A stretch of DNA of 64,000 nucleotides from Bryobacterales bacterium. Its GTDB lineage: Bacteria > Acidobacteriota > Terriglobia > Bryobacterales > Bryobacteraceae. Positions 41,377 through 50,245 of this stretch are shown piece after piece. A program made the position numbers and the translations under genes. The stretch covers positions 18,203 to 82,202 of the forward strand of contig PLRS01000154.1 of NCBI GenBank assembly GCA_003164035.1. Direction: 5' to 3'. Below the pieces are notes generated by a model. That model did not search any database, was not told the origin of the DNA, and saw only the letters and a list, made by a program, of their open reading frames with translations. How positions within the stretch are numbered: position 1 is the stretch's first letter; every line of letters starts with the position of its first letter.

Positions 41377-43623
41377 ATGGTACGGACAGCGCGCGTCCTC
41401 GGCCTGGTTTCCATGCTGAGTCTCGCCGGGTGGGCACAACAGCGGAAGGAGCCGGTGGATTACGTCAATCCGAACATTGGCACGATCGGGCATCTGCTGA
41501 CTGCTACCGCGCCCACGGTGCAGTATCCCTATGGCATGGTACGCGTTGCGCCGATCACGACGCCGAGCGTTCGGGACCGATTCCTGGCGGACAAAATCTA
41601 CGGGTTTCCGGCGGGTAGCGCCATGCTCATGGCCACTACCGGGGCCATCGAGACGGATTCCGCCAGGAATGCTTCCAGGTTCGATCACGACTTCGAAACG
41701 GTTTCGCCGTACTACTACGCCGCGCTGCTCGAGGATTACGACATTCAGGCCGAATTCACCGCGACCGGGCACGCATCCTATTACCGCTTCACCTTTCCGG
41801 CGAATGCCCATTCGCACCTTGTACTTTCGTCACGCGACAACGCCGAACTGGAAGTGGTGGGACCGGCCGCGGTTGCCGGACGCGGCGCGGAGGGCGGCGT
41901 GGCAATTTATTTCTACGCCGAGTTCTCGAAGCCACTGGGCGCGTACAGCACCTGGACCGGCGGCCAGGTTTCGGCCCAGACGGCTAAACTGTCGGGCACA
42001 AACATCGGCTTCGAGACCGATGGCGCCACCACCAAGGGCGAGCGGATCGGGGTGCGCATTGGGGTCTCTTACATCGGCATCGACCAAGCTCGCAAGAACC
42101 TCCGGAAGGAAATTCCCGCCTGGGGTTTTGACCAGGTGAAGGCCAAGGGGCGCGCGGTCTGGAACCAGGCGCTGGGCAAGATCGCCGTGAAGGGCGGCAC
42201 CGAAAAACAGCGCACGATCTTCTACACGGCGCTCTACCGCTCGCTGGGGCGCATGACCGATCATACCGAAGACGGCAGGTATTACAGCGGATACGACGGG
42301 CAGGTACACGACGCGGGCGGCCACGATTTCTACGCGGGCGATGGCCTTTGGGACACTTATCGCTCGATGCACCCTCTTCAGTTGATCCTCGATCCGGCGC
42401 GGCAGGTGGACATGGTAAACTCCTACGTCCGCATGTACGAGCAAAGCGGCTGGATGCCTTCGTTCCCGTCGATTGGCGGGGATGGGGCGGTGATGATCGG
42501 CCATCACTCCACGGCCTTCATCACCGACACCTATTTGAAAGGCTATCGCGATTTCGACGTGGAGAAGGCTTACGCCGGGATGAAGAAAAACGCCATGGAA
42601 GCTACCCTTCTTCCGTGGCGCCGCGGACCGCTGACCGCGCTGGACCGGGTCTACCAGGAGAAGGGGTTCTTCCCGGCGCTTGCCAAGGGGGAGAAAGAGA
42701 CGGTGGCGGAAGTGCATCCGTTCGAGCGCCGCCAGGCCGTTTCGGTGACACTGGAAAACTGCTACGACGATTGGTGCGTGGCGCAGATGGCGAAGGCGCT
42801 GAAAAAAGACGACGACTACGCCTATTTCATGAAGCGCGCCCATAATTACGCCAACGTGTTCGATGGGCGGATCGGCATGATGGCGCCGAAGACCGCCGAT
42901 GGACAATGGGTGGAAAGCTTCGACCCCACGCGGGGAGGCGGCCAGGGCGGGCGCGACTATTTTGCCGAGTGCAACTCCTGGGTCTACACCTGGCACGTAC
43001 AGCACGACGTGGCCGGCCTGATGGCGCTGATGGGCGGGCGCGAGCAGTTCGCGGCCAAACTGGACCAGTTGTTCGTCGAACAGTACGGCACGTCCAAGTA
43101 CGCTTTCCTCGGCCAGTTCCCGGATATGACCGGTTTGATCGGCAACTACGCGCAGGGCGACGAGCCGAGCTTCCACATCCCCTACCTTTATAACTACTGC
43201 GGGCAGCCATGGAAGGCGCAGCGCCTGCTGCGGCAGATCATGGAAGTCTGGTACGGCGACGGTCCGCTTGGCATTTGCGGCGACGAGGACGGAGGCGCGA
43301 TGTCGTCCTGGTACGTGCTGAGCGCGATGGGTTTCTACCCGGTTTGCCCGGGGCGCCCGGTTTACGACATCGGCAGCCCGCTGTTCCAGGAGGTGAAAAT
43401 CGCGCTGGCCGGCGGCAGGACATTCACCGTCTCCGCCCCGGGCGCATCGGCAGGGAACAAGTACGTGCAATCGGCCACGCTGAACGGAAAGCCGCTCGAC
43501 AAACCCTGGTTCACGCACGACGAACTGGCTGCCGGGGGGACGCTGGTGCTGCGGATGGGTCCGCGCCCGAACAGGAAATGGGGAAGTTCTCCGGAAGCGG
43601 CTCCGCCGTCCATGTCGCGGTAG
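41377..43623 (+). CDS. GH92 alpha-1,2-mannosidase, secreted
   Basis: 748 residues. The ATG at 41377 has a strong ribosome site (GGGAGGG at 41362-41368) and begins a signal peptide (RTARVLGLVSMLSLAGWAQ). The N-terminal beta-sandwich starts with VDYVNPNIGTIGHLLTATAP and the alpha/alpha barrel holds the family signature CGDEDGGAMSSWYVLSAMGF, with the catalytic acid glutamate in GDED context and a calcium site. GH92 enzymes remove mannose from alpha-mannans or N-glycans. It stands alone, without a Sus-type pair. The last few residues may be poorly conserved. Confidence 0.93.
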   Translation: MVRTARVLGLVSMLSLAGWAQQRKEPVDYVNPNIGTIGHLLTATAPTVQYPYGMVRVAPITTPSVRDRFLADKIYGFPAGSAMLMATTGAIETDSARNASRFDHDFETVSPYYYAALLEDYDIQAEFTATGHASYYRFTFPANAHSHLVLSSRDNAELEVVGPAAVAGRGAEGGVAIYFYAEFSKPLGAYSTWTGGQVSAQTAKLSGTNIGFETDGATTKGERIGVRIGVSYIGIDQARKNLRKEIPAWGFDQVKAKGRAVWNQALGKIAVKGGTEKQRTIFYTALYRSLGRMTDHTEDGRYYSGYDGQVHDAGGHDFYAGDGLWDTYRSMHPLQLILDPARQVDMVNSYVRMYEQSGWMPSFPSIGGDGAVMIGHHSTAFITDTYLKGYRDFDVEKAYAGMKKNAMEATLLPWRRGPLTALDRVYQEKGFFPALAKGEKETVAEVHPFERRQAVSVTLENCYDDWCVAQMAKALKKDDDYAYFMKRAHNYANVFDGRIGMMAPKTADGQWVESFDPTRGGGQGGRDYFAECNSWVYTWHVQHDVAGLMALMGGREQFAAKLDQLFVEQYGTSKYAFLGQFPDMTGLIGNYAQGDEPSFHIPYLYNYCGQPWKAQRLLRQIMEVWYGDGPLGICGDEDGGAMSSWYVLSAMGFYPVCPGRPVYDIGSPLFQEVKIALAGGRTFTVSAPGASAGNKYVQSATLNGKPLDKPWFTHDELAAGGTLVLRMGPRPNRKWGSSPEAAPPSMSR

Positions 43624-43721
43624 GGGCGGGAGTCCGGGTACTAGTTACCGGAATTACCGGATGAAGTACCTTCAGGACTATCGGCTTTAGCTGCACGGGC
43701 CGATGATGACGGTAGTACAGT

Positions 43722-44099
43722 ATGGCGCACCAAGAACTTATTTACGGCGACCGGCGCACGGACCGGCGCTATACGTTCCAACTGTCGCTTCGCTTCAGCT
43801 ACCGGAAGTGCGGCGTGGCGGCGGCGGGGAGCGGCGCTACCGAAGACTTGAGCAGAGGCGGCATCCGTTTCACGACGGACGATCCGCCGCCAGTGGGCGT
43901 GGAAATCGAGTTGCGGATCGAATGGCCGTTTCTTTTGCAGAACGTCTGCCCGCTCGAACTGCTGGTGCGAGGGAAAGTGCTGAGGAGCGACGCGCAACGG
44001 ACAGTGGCGAGCATGTACAGTTACGAGTTTCGGACGCGAGGCGCGAGGTCCTTCGAACAGGCGGCGGTGACGACGAGCAGTTGCAATTTTGTGGCGTAG
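43722..44099 (+). CDS. PilZ-domain protein (c-di-GMP binding)
   Basis: 125 residues. The c-di-GMP motif is present as RRTDRRY (RxxxR type) near residue 12 and DLSRGGIRF (D/NxSxxG) near residue 43. PilZ proteins pass c-di-GMP signals to motility or exopolysaccharide machinery. It is placed close to the flagellar region, so it may act as a YcgR-like brake, but it lacks the YcgR N-terminal domain. Confidence 0.88.
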   Translation: MAHQELIYGDRRTDRRYTFQLSLRFSYRKCGVAAAGSGATEDLSRGGIRFTTDDPPPVGVEIELRIEWPFLLQNVCPLELLVRGKVLRSDAQRTVASMYSYEFRTRGARSFEQAAVTTSSCNFVA

Positions 44100-44192
44100 C
44101 GAGCGATCGGCAGTCAGCGGTCGGCCCACCCCGCCTTCGCTTTGGGGCAGGGGTGGCTGCTGGTAAGTACACCATTTCGGAAGTTCGCTAGT

Positions 44193-44262
44193 GCAACCGC
44201 TCCCTTACGGTCGCGGCTCTGAAAGGCGCGAGACCGAGCCGCGACCGTAAGGGAGCGGTTGC
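44193..44262. repeat. Palindromic repeat family A, copy 3
   Basis: Perfect inverted repeat with 27-bp arms (44193-44219, 44236-44262; GCAACCGCTCCCTTACGGTC...) and a 16-base centre. It lies between convergent genes. Confidence 0.95.
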
Positions 44263-44295
44263 GGGATACGTGACCGTAATTGCGAATTCGAGGAG

Positions 44296-44622
44296 TCAGG
44301 CCGCGCCGACGAGGGACATTTGGAAGCTGGCGGAACCGCGGGCCAGAATATTGGACAGACAGCCGGTTGCGGATTGTCCTTCGAGCAGGCAACGCTGGGA
44401 ACCGTTCCAGCCTTCCACGCGGACCGAGTTGCCGCGGCGGACGACGCGATAGACGGCGGCGGCGCCGTATTCGGCGGCCAGAGCCGGGAGCGACCATCCG
44501 GCCGGGTCCAACATGCGCAAGCCGCCCTGGCGATCGAGGACGAGAGCGGTGTCGCCGCCCGCGGAATTCCCGGTGGTTGCAATCTGCAGAATCTCTTCGG
44601 CCCGGCGGAAGAATTCGCTCAC
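44296..44622 (-). CDS. Hypothetical protein next to lytic transglycosylase
   Basis: About 108 residues from GTG 44622. The domain has a helix (SEFFRRAEEILQIAT), a Gly-rich turn, LVLDRQGGLRMLD and VRRGNSVRVEGWNG. A longer N-terminus (up to 44690) is open but lacks a start codon. It lies 52 bases after the SLT gene on the same strand, so it is probably in one operon with it. The layout recalls small roadblock-like or regulatory proteins but no family is recognised. Confidence 0.6.
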   Translation of the reverse strand: MSEFFRRAEEILQIATTGNSAGGDTALVLDRQGGLRMLDPAGWSLPALAAEYGAAAVYRVVRRGNSVRVEGWNGSQRCLLEGQSATGCLSNILARGSASFQMSLVGAA

Positions 44623-44674
44623 AAACTGCTTATCGGCGAGCGGGCCGATTCTTTCCTGGAAATTTAAAGAAAAA

Positions 44675-45397
44675 CTACGGTTGTTTGGCGGGCAGACTGG
44701 ACATGATTTTCCGCACGTAATCCTGGGTTTCCGGGATCGGTGGTACCGCCTCGGCGGCATCCACCGTGGCGGCGCCCGCATTGTAGGCGCCAAGCGCCAG
44801 GGCCAGATCGCCGTTGTAGCGAGAGAGCAAATCTTTCAACAACTTAGCGCCGGCTTCCACGTTTTCGGCGGGATCGAAAGGGTGCTTCACGCGCAACTGA
44901 CTGGCGGTGGCGGGCATGAGTTGCATCAAGCCCATGGCGCCTTTGGAGGAAACCGCGCAGGGGCGGAAGGCGGATTCCTGCCGTATCACCCCGCGGAGCA
45001 CGTCCTCCTCTAAGTGCTGCCGTTTGGCGGCTTCATCGATCAAGGTGTCCACCTGGGCGGAGGGCAGGGGGTCGCAATCGGCAAAAGTCCCGGGCAAAGC
45101 CGCCGCAGGTACGGTGGCCCCAAGCGGCAGCGGAGGCGGCAGAATGAAGAAGTTGCCGGTGGCTGTTTGGGCGAGCTGTTGGTTGACGGACGCCCGCTGC
45201 CGGGCCAGGGACTCCTCCATGGCCGTGGCCGCGAGGCGCTGACGGGTCGCCGCGGGTTCCATTTGGGCACGGGCGTCCGCGGAAGAAGGCGCCGGCTGGC
45301 CTGAGTGTGGGGCGGGCGGCTGGGCAGAGAGCGCCCGAAGCAGGAAAACGGCGGCGGCGAGGGCACGAAGACCGAGGGGAAGGTTTCGTTTTGGCAT
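44675..45397 (-). CDS. Secreted lytic transglycosylase (SLT, Slt70-like)
   Basis: 240 residues from ATG 45397. A signal peptide (MPKRNLPLGLRALAAAVFLL) and a Pro/Ala linker lead to the SLT domain with catalytic glutamate in GVIRQESAFRPCAVSSKGAM, GLMQLMPATA and YNGDLALALGAYNAG. It cleaves peptidoglycan glycan strands with anhydro products. Being next to flaG-fliS and 1 kb from flgJ (which here lacks a muramidase domain), it could open the wall for the rod. Confidence 0.9.
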   Translation of the reverse strand: MPKRNLPLGLRALAAAVFLLRALSAQPPAPHSGQPAPSSADARAQMEPAATRQRLAATAMEESLARQRASVNQQLAQTATGNFFILPPPLPLGATVPAAALPGTFADCDPLPSAQVDTLIDEAAKRQHLEEDVLRGVIRQESAFRPCAVSSKGAMGLMQLMPATASQLRVKHPFDPAENVEAGAKLLKDLLSRYNGDLALALGAYNAGAATVDAAEAVPPIPETQDYVRKIMSSLPAKQP

Positions 45398-45408
45398 GTA
45401 AGTATCCT

Positions 45409-45436
45409 TAGAAGATTCGGGCGAAAACACCGATAT
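45409..45436 (+). promoter_or_regulatory. Possible sigma28 promoter upstream of flaG
   Basis: TAGA at 45409, then 16 bases, then ACCGATAT at 45429-45436; consensus is TAAA-N15-GCCGATAA. It is in the divergent gap between the SLT and flaG genes. Spacing is one longer than ideal. Confidence 0.4.
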
Positions 45437-45466
45437 GTAAAGTGAGAGCGGAAAGGCAGCTCCAAG

Positions 45467-45739
45467 ATGGGCATTGGGTCTCTCAACGGCATATCCATGA
45501 GCGCCGCGGTCGGCGGGTTCGGGCAAGACAACCTGGTCCCGATCGAGGAACTGGTGGCAGCCATCCGGGCAGTGAACCGGGGCGAGTTGGAAGCTCGCGG
45601 CCGGGTATGGAAATTGCGCCGGGGTGCGGGCAAGCCCGTAATCGTGGAATTAGTGGAGCAAGATAGCGGCGATGTCATCGACCTGCTCCTGCCCGAGGAA
45701 GTCGTACGGATGGCGGCGGGACTGGAGAAAGAGCGGTAA
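45467..45739 (+). CDS. flaG: FlaG-family flagellar protein
   Basis: 90 residues. The C-terminal half (NRGELEARGRVWKLRR, then PVIVELVEQDSGDVIDLLLP and EEVVRMA) follows the FlaG pattern of a strand pair ending in I-P-P-E-E. FlaG proteins influence filament length. Followed by fliS with a TAATG overlap, the usual flaG-fliS order (fliD missing). Family match is moderate because the P-P before the acidic pair is L-P. Confidence 0.72.
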   Translation: MGIGSLNGISMSAAVGGFGQDNLVPIEELVAAIRAVNRGELEARGRVWKLRRGAGKPVIVELVEQDSGDVIDLLLPEEVVRMAAGLEKER

Positions 45740-46224
45740 TGCAAGCAACGGAGAACATGCGTAGATATAGCTATCTGGAGAGCCGAATCCTGGCCGCGGA
45801 CCCGGTGGAACTGATTCAGATTCTGTATGAGCACGCGCTCATCGAAGTACGGAACGCGCGCGCTCACCAGAAGGCGGGTGATATCGCGGCAAGGGCCAAG
45901 GCGGTGACCAAAGCATTGGCGATACTGGGAGAACTCGAAGGGTCGCTGAATCATAAAGCCGGCGGCTCCCTCAGCCAGAACCTTGCCTTGCTCTATCAAT
46001 ACATGCGCAGGCGGCTGCTCGATGCCAGCATGACCCAGCAGACCGCGCCCCTGGACGAAGTCGAGTCGCTGCTGGAGACACTCGAACAAGGCTGGTCGAG
46101 TATACAGCACAAGACCACCACACCGGCATCCGGCTCTTACCAACACGCCGCCGAGGTACACACTCTGGTACCTTCCTCTGGCGCGCCGGAAAACGAATAC
46201 CTCCCGCAATCCTGGTGCGCCTGA
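45739..46224 (+). CDS. fliS: Flagellin export chaperone FliS
   Basis: 161 residues, slightly longer than the usual 130. The N-terminus YSYLESRILAADPVELIQIL and YEHALIEVRNARAH, then the AKALAILGELEGSLNHKAGG and NLALLYQYMRRRLLDAS blocks, are FliS hallmarks. It binds the C-terminus of flagellin and prevents early polymerisation. The C-terminal 35 residues look disordered. Coupled to flaG. Confidence 0.92.
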   Translation: MQATENMRRYSYLESRILAADPVELIQILYEHALIEVRNARAHQKAGDIAARAKAVTKALAILGELEGSLNHKAGGSLSQNLALLYQYMRRRLLDASMTQQTAPLDEVESLLETLEQGWSSIQHKTTTPASGSYQHAAEVHTLVPSSGAPENEYLPQSWCA

Positions 46225-46260
46225 CCTGGTGCACTGTCAGGGAATCGCTGTTCCGATCCC

Positions 46261-46308
46261 AGCGACCGCTCCCTAACGGTCGCGGCTCGGAAAGGCGGAG
46301 CGGTCGCT
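46261..46308. repeat. Palindromic repeat family A, copy 4 (truncated)
   Basis: AGCGACCGCTCC...GGAGCGGTCGCT, with the family A middle CTAACGGTCGCGGCTCGG retained on one side only. Between convergent fliS and flgJ. Confidence 0.75.
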
Positions 46309-46347
46309 GAATACGTGGCCGCGACACCGAAATCGAGTACCTGGTGC

Positions 46348-46371
46348 GACAGGCCAGGAGACCTGTCCTAC
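46348..46371. repeat. Palindromic repeat family D, copy 2
   Basis: Inverted copy of 5871-5895 (GACAGGCCAGGAGACCTGTC). It overlaps the end region of flgJ. Confidence 0.7.
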
Positions 46372-46682
46372 TTCGAGGCATCCCGCAGGCCTTTGGCGAT
46401 CAGGTTCGCTAATCCCAGGCCGCCGCTCTGCGCCATCGACTGGGCAAAGATCTCCTCGCCGTATTCCATGGCGGAGGATGCCGATTGGTCGTCGCCGGTG
46501 CCCAGCCATCCACCGTCGGAATCATGCATCGATTTCATCATCTGGCCGATCAGCAAGGCTTCGAACTGCTTGGCTGCGGAAACGATCCTGGCGGGGTCGT
46601 CTTTGGGACGCACCTTGCCCAGCGCGTTGATGGTGGCCGAAGCGGCCTTCTGGGATCCGGAGGCGCCGATGGGAATTGTCAT
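46368..46682 (-). CDS. flgJ: Rod-binding protein, FlgJ N-terminal domain only
   Basis: 104 residues. The rod-binding domain has IVSAAKQFEALLIGQMMKSM and YGEEIFAQSMAQSGGLGLA. The C-terminal peptidoglycan hydrolase domain of the E. coli protein is absent, as in many other phyla. It is the last gene of the minus-strand flagellar operon, one base after flgI. Confidence 0.9.
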   Translation of the reverse strand: MTIPIGASGSQKAASATINALGKVRPKDDPARIVSAAKQFEALLIGQMMKSMHDSDGGWLGTGDDQSASSAMEYGEEIFAQSMAQSGGLGLANLIAKGLRDASK

Positions 46683-46683
46683 T

Positions 46684-47769
46684 TTAGATCACCTTCAGTT
46701 CGGCTTCAATGGCGCCGGCGTCTTTCAGGTTTTGCAGGATCGAAATGATATCGCGCGGGCTGGAGCCGATCGAAGTCAACGCCTGCACCAGTTCTTCCAC
46801 GGTGGCGCCCTGTTGCAGCATGACGTTGCGCACGGGCTGCTGCGAGGCGCCCACGTTGACCTTGGGAACTACTTGCGTGGTGCTTCCGGAGCCAAAAGAA
46901 GTCGGCTGGCTCACCTCCATGGTGGTTTCAATTTCCACCGTGAGGCTTCCTTGCAGGATGGCCACCGGAGCGATGCGCACGTCCTTGCCCATGATGATGG
47001 TGCCGGTGCGCTCGTTGACCACGATTTCGGCGGTGCGGTCCACCTCGACCGTGAGCCGTTCGAGCTCGGAGACGAAACTGGTGGGATCGCCTTGAAACTC
47101 GGCGGGCACAGTGACGGCGACCAGGGCGGCGCTATCGGCGTGGGCCACTTTGCCGAAGCGGTGGTTGAGGGCCTCGGCGACGCGCGTGGCGGTGGTGAAG
47201 TCGGCGCGCTCCAGTTGCAGCTTGACGACGTTGCCGAGGGGCACCGACGGCGCGGCGCGCTCCACGATGGCACCGTTGGGAATGCGCCCGACGGTGGGGT
47301 GGTTGACGGTCTTGGCATTGCCGCCGCCGCCGGCAATGAAGCCGCCCAAAAGCAGCGGGCCTTGGGCCACCGCGAACACCTGGTTATCGGGGCCCTTCAA
47401 GCCGGTCATTAAGAGGATGCCGCCCTGCAGGCTGGGCGCATCGCCGATGGCCGCAATGGTGGCGTCGATGTGCGAGCCGGGCTGCGCGAACGGGGGCAGG
47501 GTAGCGGTAACCATCACCGCGGCGGTATTTTTCACCTGGATGGTGGTGGGGTTGATGGTGAGGCCCATGCGCTCCAGCATATTGGCGAGGCTTTGGGTGG
47601 GGAAGAGCGTCTGCTGGCGGTCTCCCGTGCCTGCCAGACCCACCACCAGGCCGTAGCCGAGAAGCTGGTTATCGCGCACACCTTCGAGCGACACCAGTTC
47701 CTTGAGCCGGGTGGCCGCCGGGGCCGCCATCGATGCCAATAACAATGCCGCCGTGGCTTTTTTGGTCAT
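46684..47769 (-). CDS. flgI: Flagellar P-ring protein FlgI
   Basis: 361 residues with a signal peptide (MTKKATAALLLASMAAPAA) and typical blocks LVSLEGVRDNQLLGYGLVVG, LAGTGD, QSLANMLERMG and the C-terminal LVQALTSIGSSPRDIISILQ. FlgI surrounds the rod at the peptidoglycan layer. The presence of P and L rings shows a diderm cell. It lies 22 bases after flgH. Confidence 0.96.
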   Translation of the reverse strand: MTKKATAALLLASMAAPAATRLKELVSLEGVRDNQLLGYGLVVGLAGTGDRQQTLFPTQSLANMLERMGLTINPTTIQVKNTAAVMVTATLPPFAQPGSHIDATIAAIGDAPSLQGGILLMTGLKGPDNQVFAVAQGPLLLGGFIAGGGGNAKTVNHPTVGRIPNGAIVERAAPSVPLGNVVKLQLERADFTTATRVAEALNHRFGKVAHADSAALVAVTVPAEFQGDPTSFVSELERLTVEVDRTAEIVVNERTGTIIMGKDVRIAPVAILQGSLTVEIETTMEVSQPTSFGSGSTTQVVPKVNVGASQQPVRNVMLQQGATVEELVQALTSIGSSPRDIISILQNLKDAGAIEAELKVI

Positions 47770-47791
47770 TGAGTTCCTAAAACCGGGTTTC

Positions 47792-48508
47792 CTAGAACGG
47801 CAGTAAGCCGAGGATCAGACGATACAGAAAATTGGGACGGCGCACGGCGTCGTTGATCACGCCTTTGCCGTCGATCTTGATTTCCATTTGCGCGATCTGG
47901 TTGGAGCTGATCATGTTGGCGCTGGTGAGATCGGCCGGCCGGATCACGCCCCGCACCGTTACCAGTTGGTGCTCGGAATTGACCACCACGTCCTTGGTGC
48001 CTTCCACCACGAGATAGCCGTTAGGGAGCACGTGGGTCACGCGCGCGCTCAGCGTGGCCGTGATGGTGGCGCCGCGGCTGGTGGTTCCGGACCCGTTCAG
48101 CGAGGTGGAAGTGCTGGTGTTCAGCAGGTTCGATAAAGCGTTGCTCGAGCTCTTCTTCCCGCCCAGCGCGGTGATATTCGATTGAGCGGTGGAGGCCCGC
48201 GCGGTCTGGGTGGCCCCGGTGGCGACGGCGGTGGCATTTTCGCTGACCACGACCGTGACCATATCGTCGACTCGCGCCGCGCGCACATCGCTGGCGATAT
48301 CCATGAGGCGCGCGCCGGGAGACCACAGCGAGCCCGGCGAGGGCTGCACCGGAGCCGGCTGGTCCTTCAGCGCTTCCTGCAGGTAGCGGTCGAGCGCGCT
48401 CGGCTCGGTGGCTTTCTTTTTCTTGGGGCCGGACGCCCAGGCGCTACCCGCGGCAAGCAGCAGCAGCGAGAGAGACAAACAGAATCGATTCCGACGAGAC
48501 GTCATCAT
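47792..48508 (-). CDS. flgH: Flagellar L-ring protein FlgH, without lipobox
   Basis: 238 residues. FlgH motifs include GSLWSPGARLMDIASDVRAA, VDDMVTVVVSENATA and HVLPNGYLVVEGTKDV. The signal region MMTSRRNRFCLSLSLLLLAA, GSAWASG has no L-[AS]-[GA]-C lipobox; the only cysteine is C10 inside the hydrophobic run. Most FlgH are lipoproteins, so this one may insert the outer-membrane ring without lipid. It overlaps flgA by four bases. Confidence 0.94.
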   Translation of the reverse strand: MMTSRRNRFCLSLSLLLLAAGSAWASGPKKKKATEPSALDRYLQEALKDQPAPVQPSPGSLWSPGARLMDIASDVRAARVDDMVTVVVSENATAVATGATQTARASTAQSNITALGGKKSSSNALSNLLNTSTSTSLNGSGTTSRGATITATLSARVTHVLPNGYLVVEGTKDVVVNSEHQLVTVRGVIRPADLTSANMISSNQIAQMEIKIDGKGVINDAVRRPNFLYRLILGLLPF

Positions 48509-49446
48509 GGCACCGTAGAGGAAGCGGCCAGCACCAGCGCTTTGCCCTTCCCGCTGACTCGCGCTTGGAATACGCGATTACTTTGCAGATTGCGAATACT
48601 CACCTGGTCGCCCGCGCGGCCGGCCGATTCGGCACGGCCGCTGAAAGCCAGGTGCGCCGCCCCGATCCGCACTTCCACCGAAACCATCTCGCCGCGATTG
48701 ATGTCGTTCGGGGGCGCCAATTGGTCCAGGCGGACTTCCTGGCCGGCGGCGATGGGGCGAACGGGCTGCATGCCTTCGACCTGGTCCGGAACGGCGGCGG
48801 CATCGCGGTCGCCGCCGCGCGGAAAACACTTCTCGGTCTTGAGGGCGATGGCCCTCGCTTCAATGGGCTGGCCGGAGCGCAGATTCTCCACCGCTACCAG
48901 CCGCGTGCAGGAGGCGGTAATCCGCACGCGGGCCCAGATGGCGAACCGGCGGCCCGATCCGTAGACCACATCGCCGGGCCAAAGCACCGGGGAGCGCTGT
49001 TCGGGGGAAGCCGGCGCGCCCAACCGGTCGCGGGAAAACTCCAGCCGGCCGCGCGGCACCGGGTATAGGCTGGTTTCGGCGATCTCGATATTCGCGCCGG
49101 CAATGCCCAGCGCGGATTGTATCGCCTGGGCGATGCGGGCGGGATCGAGCCGCTCCATCGGCCACTCGAAGCAGATTTCGCGCAGCCCCGCCGAAGGCAA
49201 CGAATAGCGTTCGGCGAGCGAGGCCAGTTCGGCCGCGCGAAACGTTCGCCGGGCGCCTGGCAGCGGAGCCGTAGCCAGCTCGGTCTGGGGAGGGACGGCC
49301 GCAAATTCAGGCTCGACGGCCGCCAGATCCCGGGCCAAAATACGGTCGCCCGAAAGGGAAGCGCAGGCCGGAGTTTCGGCCGCGGCGCCCACCGCGACGG
49401 CCGCCAGCCCAATCGCCAGAACCGGAATTGTCGCGAGGCTCGTCAT
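48505..49446 (-). CDS. flgA: Flagellar P-ring assembly chaperone FlgA
   Basis: 313 residues with a signal peptide (TIPVLAIGLAAVAVGAAAE). The middle has a SAF-like domain (GQEVRLDQLAPPNDINRGEM with VSVEVRIGAAHLAFSG and IRNLQSNRVFQARV at the C-terminus). FlgA assists P-ring formation. The protein is longer than the 220-residue E. coli form because of an extended N-terminal part. Confidence 0.9.
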   Translation of the reverse strand: MTSLATIPVLAIGLAAVAVGAAAETPACASLSGDRILARDLAAVEPEFAAVPPQTELATAPLPGARRTFRAAELASLAERYSLPSAGLREICFEWPMERLDPARIAQAIQSALGIAGANIEIAETSLYPVPRGRLEFSRDRLGAPASPEQRSPVLWPGDVVYGSGRRFAIWARVRITASCTRLVAVENLRSGQPIEARAIALKTEKCFPRGGDRDAAAVPDQVEGMQPVRPIAAGQEVRLDQLAPPNDINRGEMVSVEVRIGAAHLAFSGRAESAGRAGDQVSIRNLQSNRVFQARVSGKGKALVLAASSTVP

Positions 49447-49450
49447 TGTT

Positions 49451-50245
49451 CTATTGCTTGAGATTATTCACCTGCTGGTACATGTCGTCGGCCGCTTTGA
49501 CCACTTTGGAGTTCGCCTCATAGGCCCGCTGCGCCTGAATCAGGTTGACGAACTCCTCGACGATGCTGACGTTGGATTGCTCGGTGTAGCCTTGCAGCAG
49601 AGTGCCCATCCCCTCCTGCCCGCCAGGGTTTGCCACCACAGGCTCGCCGGTAGCGTCGGTGGGCTGGTAGAGATTGTTGCCGATGCTGTTCAGCCCGGCC
49701 GGATTCTGAAATCCGGCAAGCTGGATCTGGCCGGCCTTTTGGGCGGAAGTCTGTCCCGGCAGCATGTAGCTCACCGTGCCATCGGCCGCGATGGTGATGG
49801 ATTGCGCGGCGGAAGGGACGGTAATCTGCGGTTCCAGCGTGTCTCCATTGGCAGTCACGAAGTTACCGTTGCGGTCGAGCTGGAATTCGCCGTCGCGGGT
49901 ATAAGCGAGCTGCCCGGTGGCGGCCAGACGGATCTGGAAGAAGCCGTTGCCCTGGATGACCACGTCCAGCGGGTTATCCGTCTCGGTGGAGTTGCCTTGG
50001 GTAAAAATGATCTCGTTCGAAGCCGCGCGCGTTCCCAAGCCCAGTTGCAGGCCGGTGGGCATGGTGGATTGCTGGCTGGACGCCGAGCCCGGCTGCACCA
50101 TGTTCTGATACAAGAGGTCCTGGAACTGGGTCCGCCGGGCTTTGTAGCCGGCGGTGTTGGCGTTGGCCAGGTTGTTGGCGATGTTATCGACGTTGAGCTG
50201 CTGGGCGTTCATGCCGCTGGCAGCGCTGTAAAGAGCGCGGATCAT
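49451..50245 (-). CDS. flgG: Distal rod protein FlgG
   Basis: 264 residues. Rod/hook signatures are ALYSAASGMNAQQLNVDNIA and NNLANANTAGYKARR at the N-terminus and VEEFVNLIQAQRAYEANSKV at the C-terminus. It forms the distal rod. Four-base overlap with the upstream unknown gene; five bases to flgA. Confidence 0.96.
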   Translation of the reverse strand: MIRALYSAASGMNAQQLNVDNIANNLANANTAGYKARRTQFQDLLYQNMVQPGSASSQQSTMPTGLQLGLGTRAASNEIIFTQGNSTETDNPLDVVIQGNGFFQIRLAATGQLAYTRDGEFQLDRNGNFVTANGDTLEPQITVPSAAQSITIAADGTVSYMLPGQTSAQKAGQIQLAGFQNPAGLNSIGNNLYQPTDATGEPVVANPGGQEGMGTLLQGYTEQSNVSIVEEFVNLIQAQRAYEANSKVVKAADDMYQQVNNLKQ

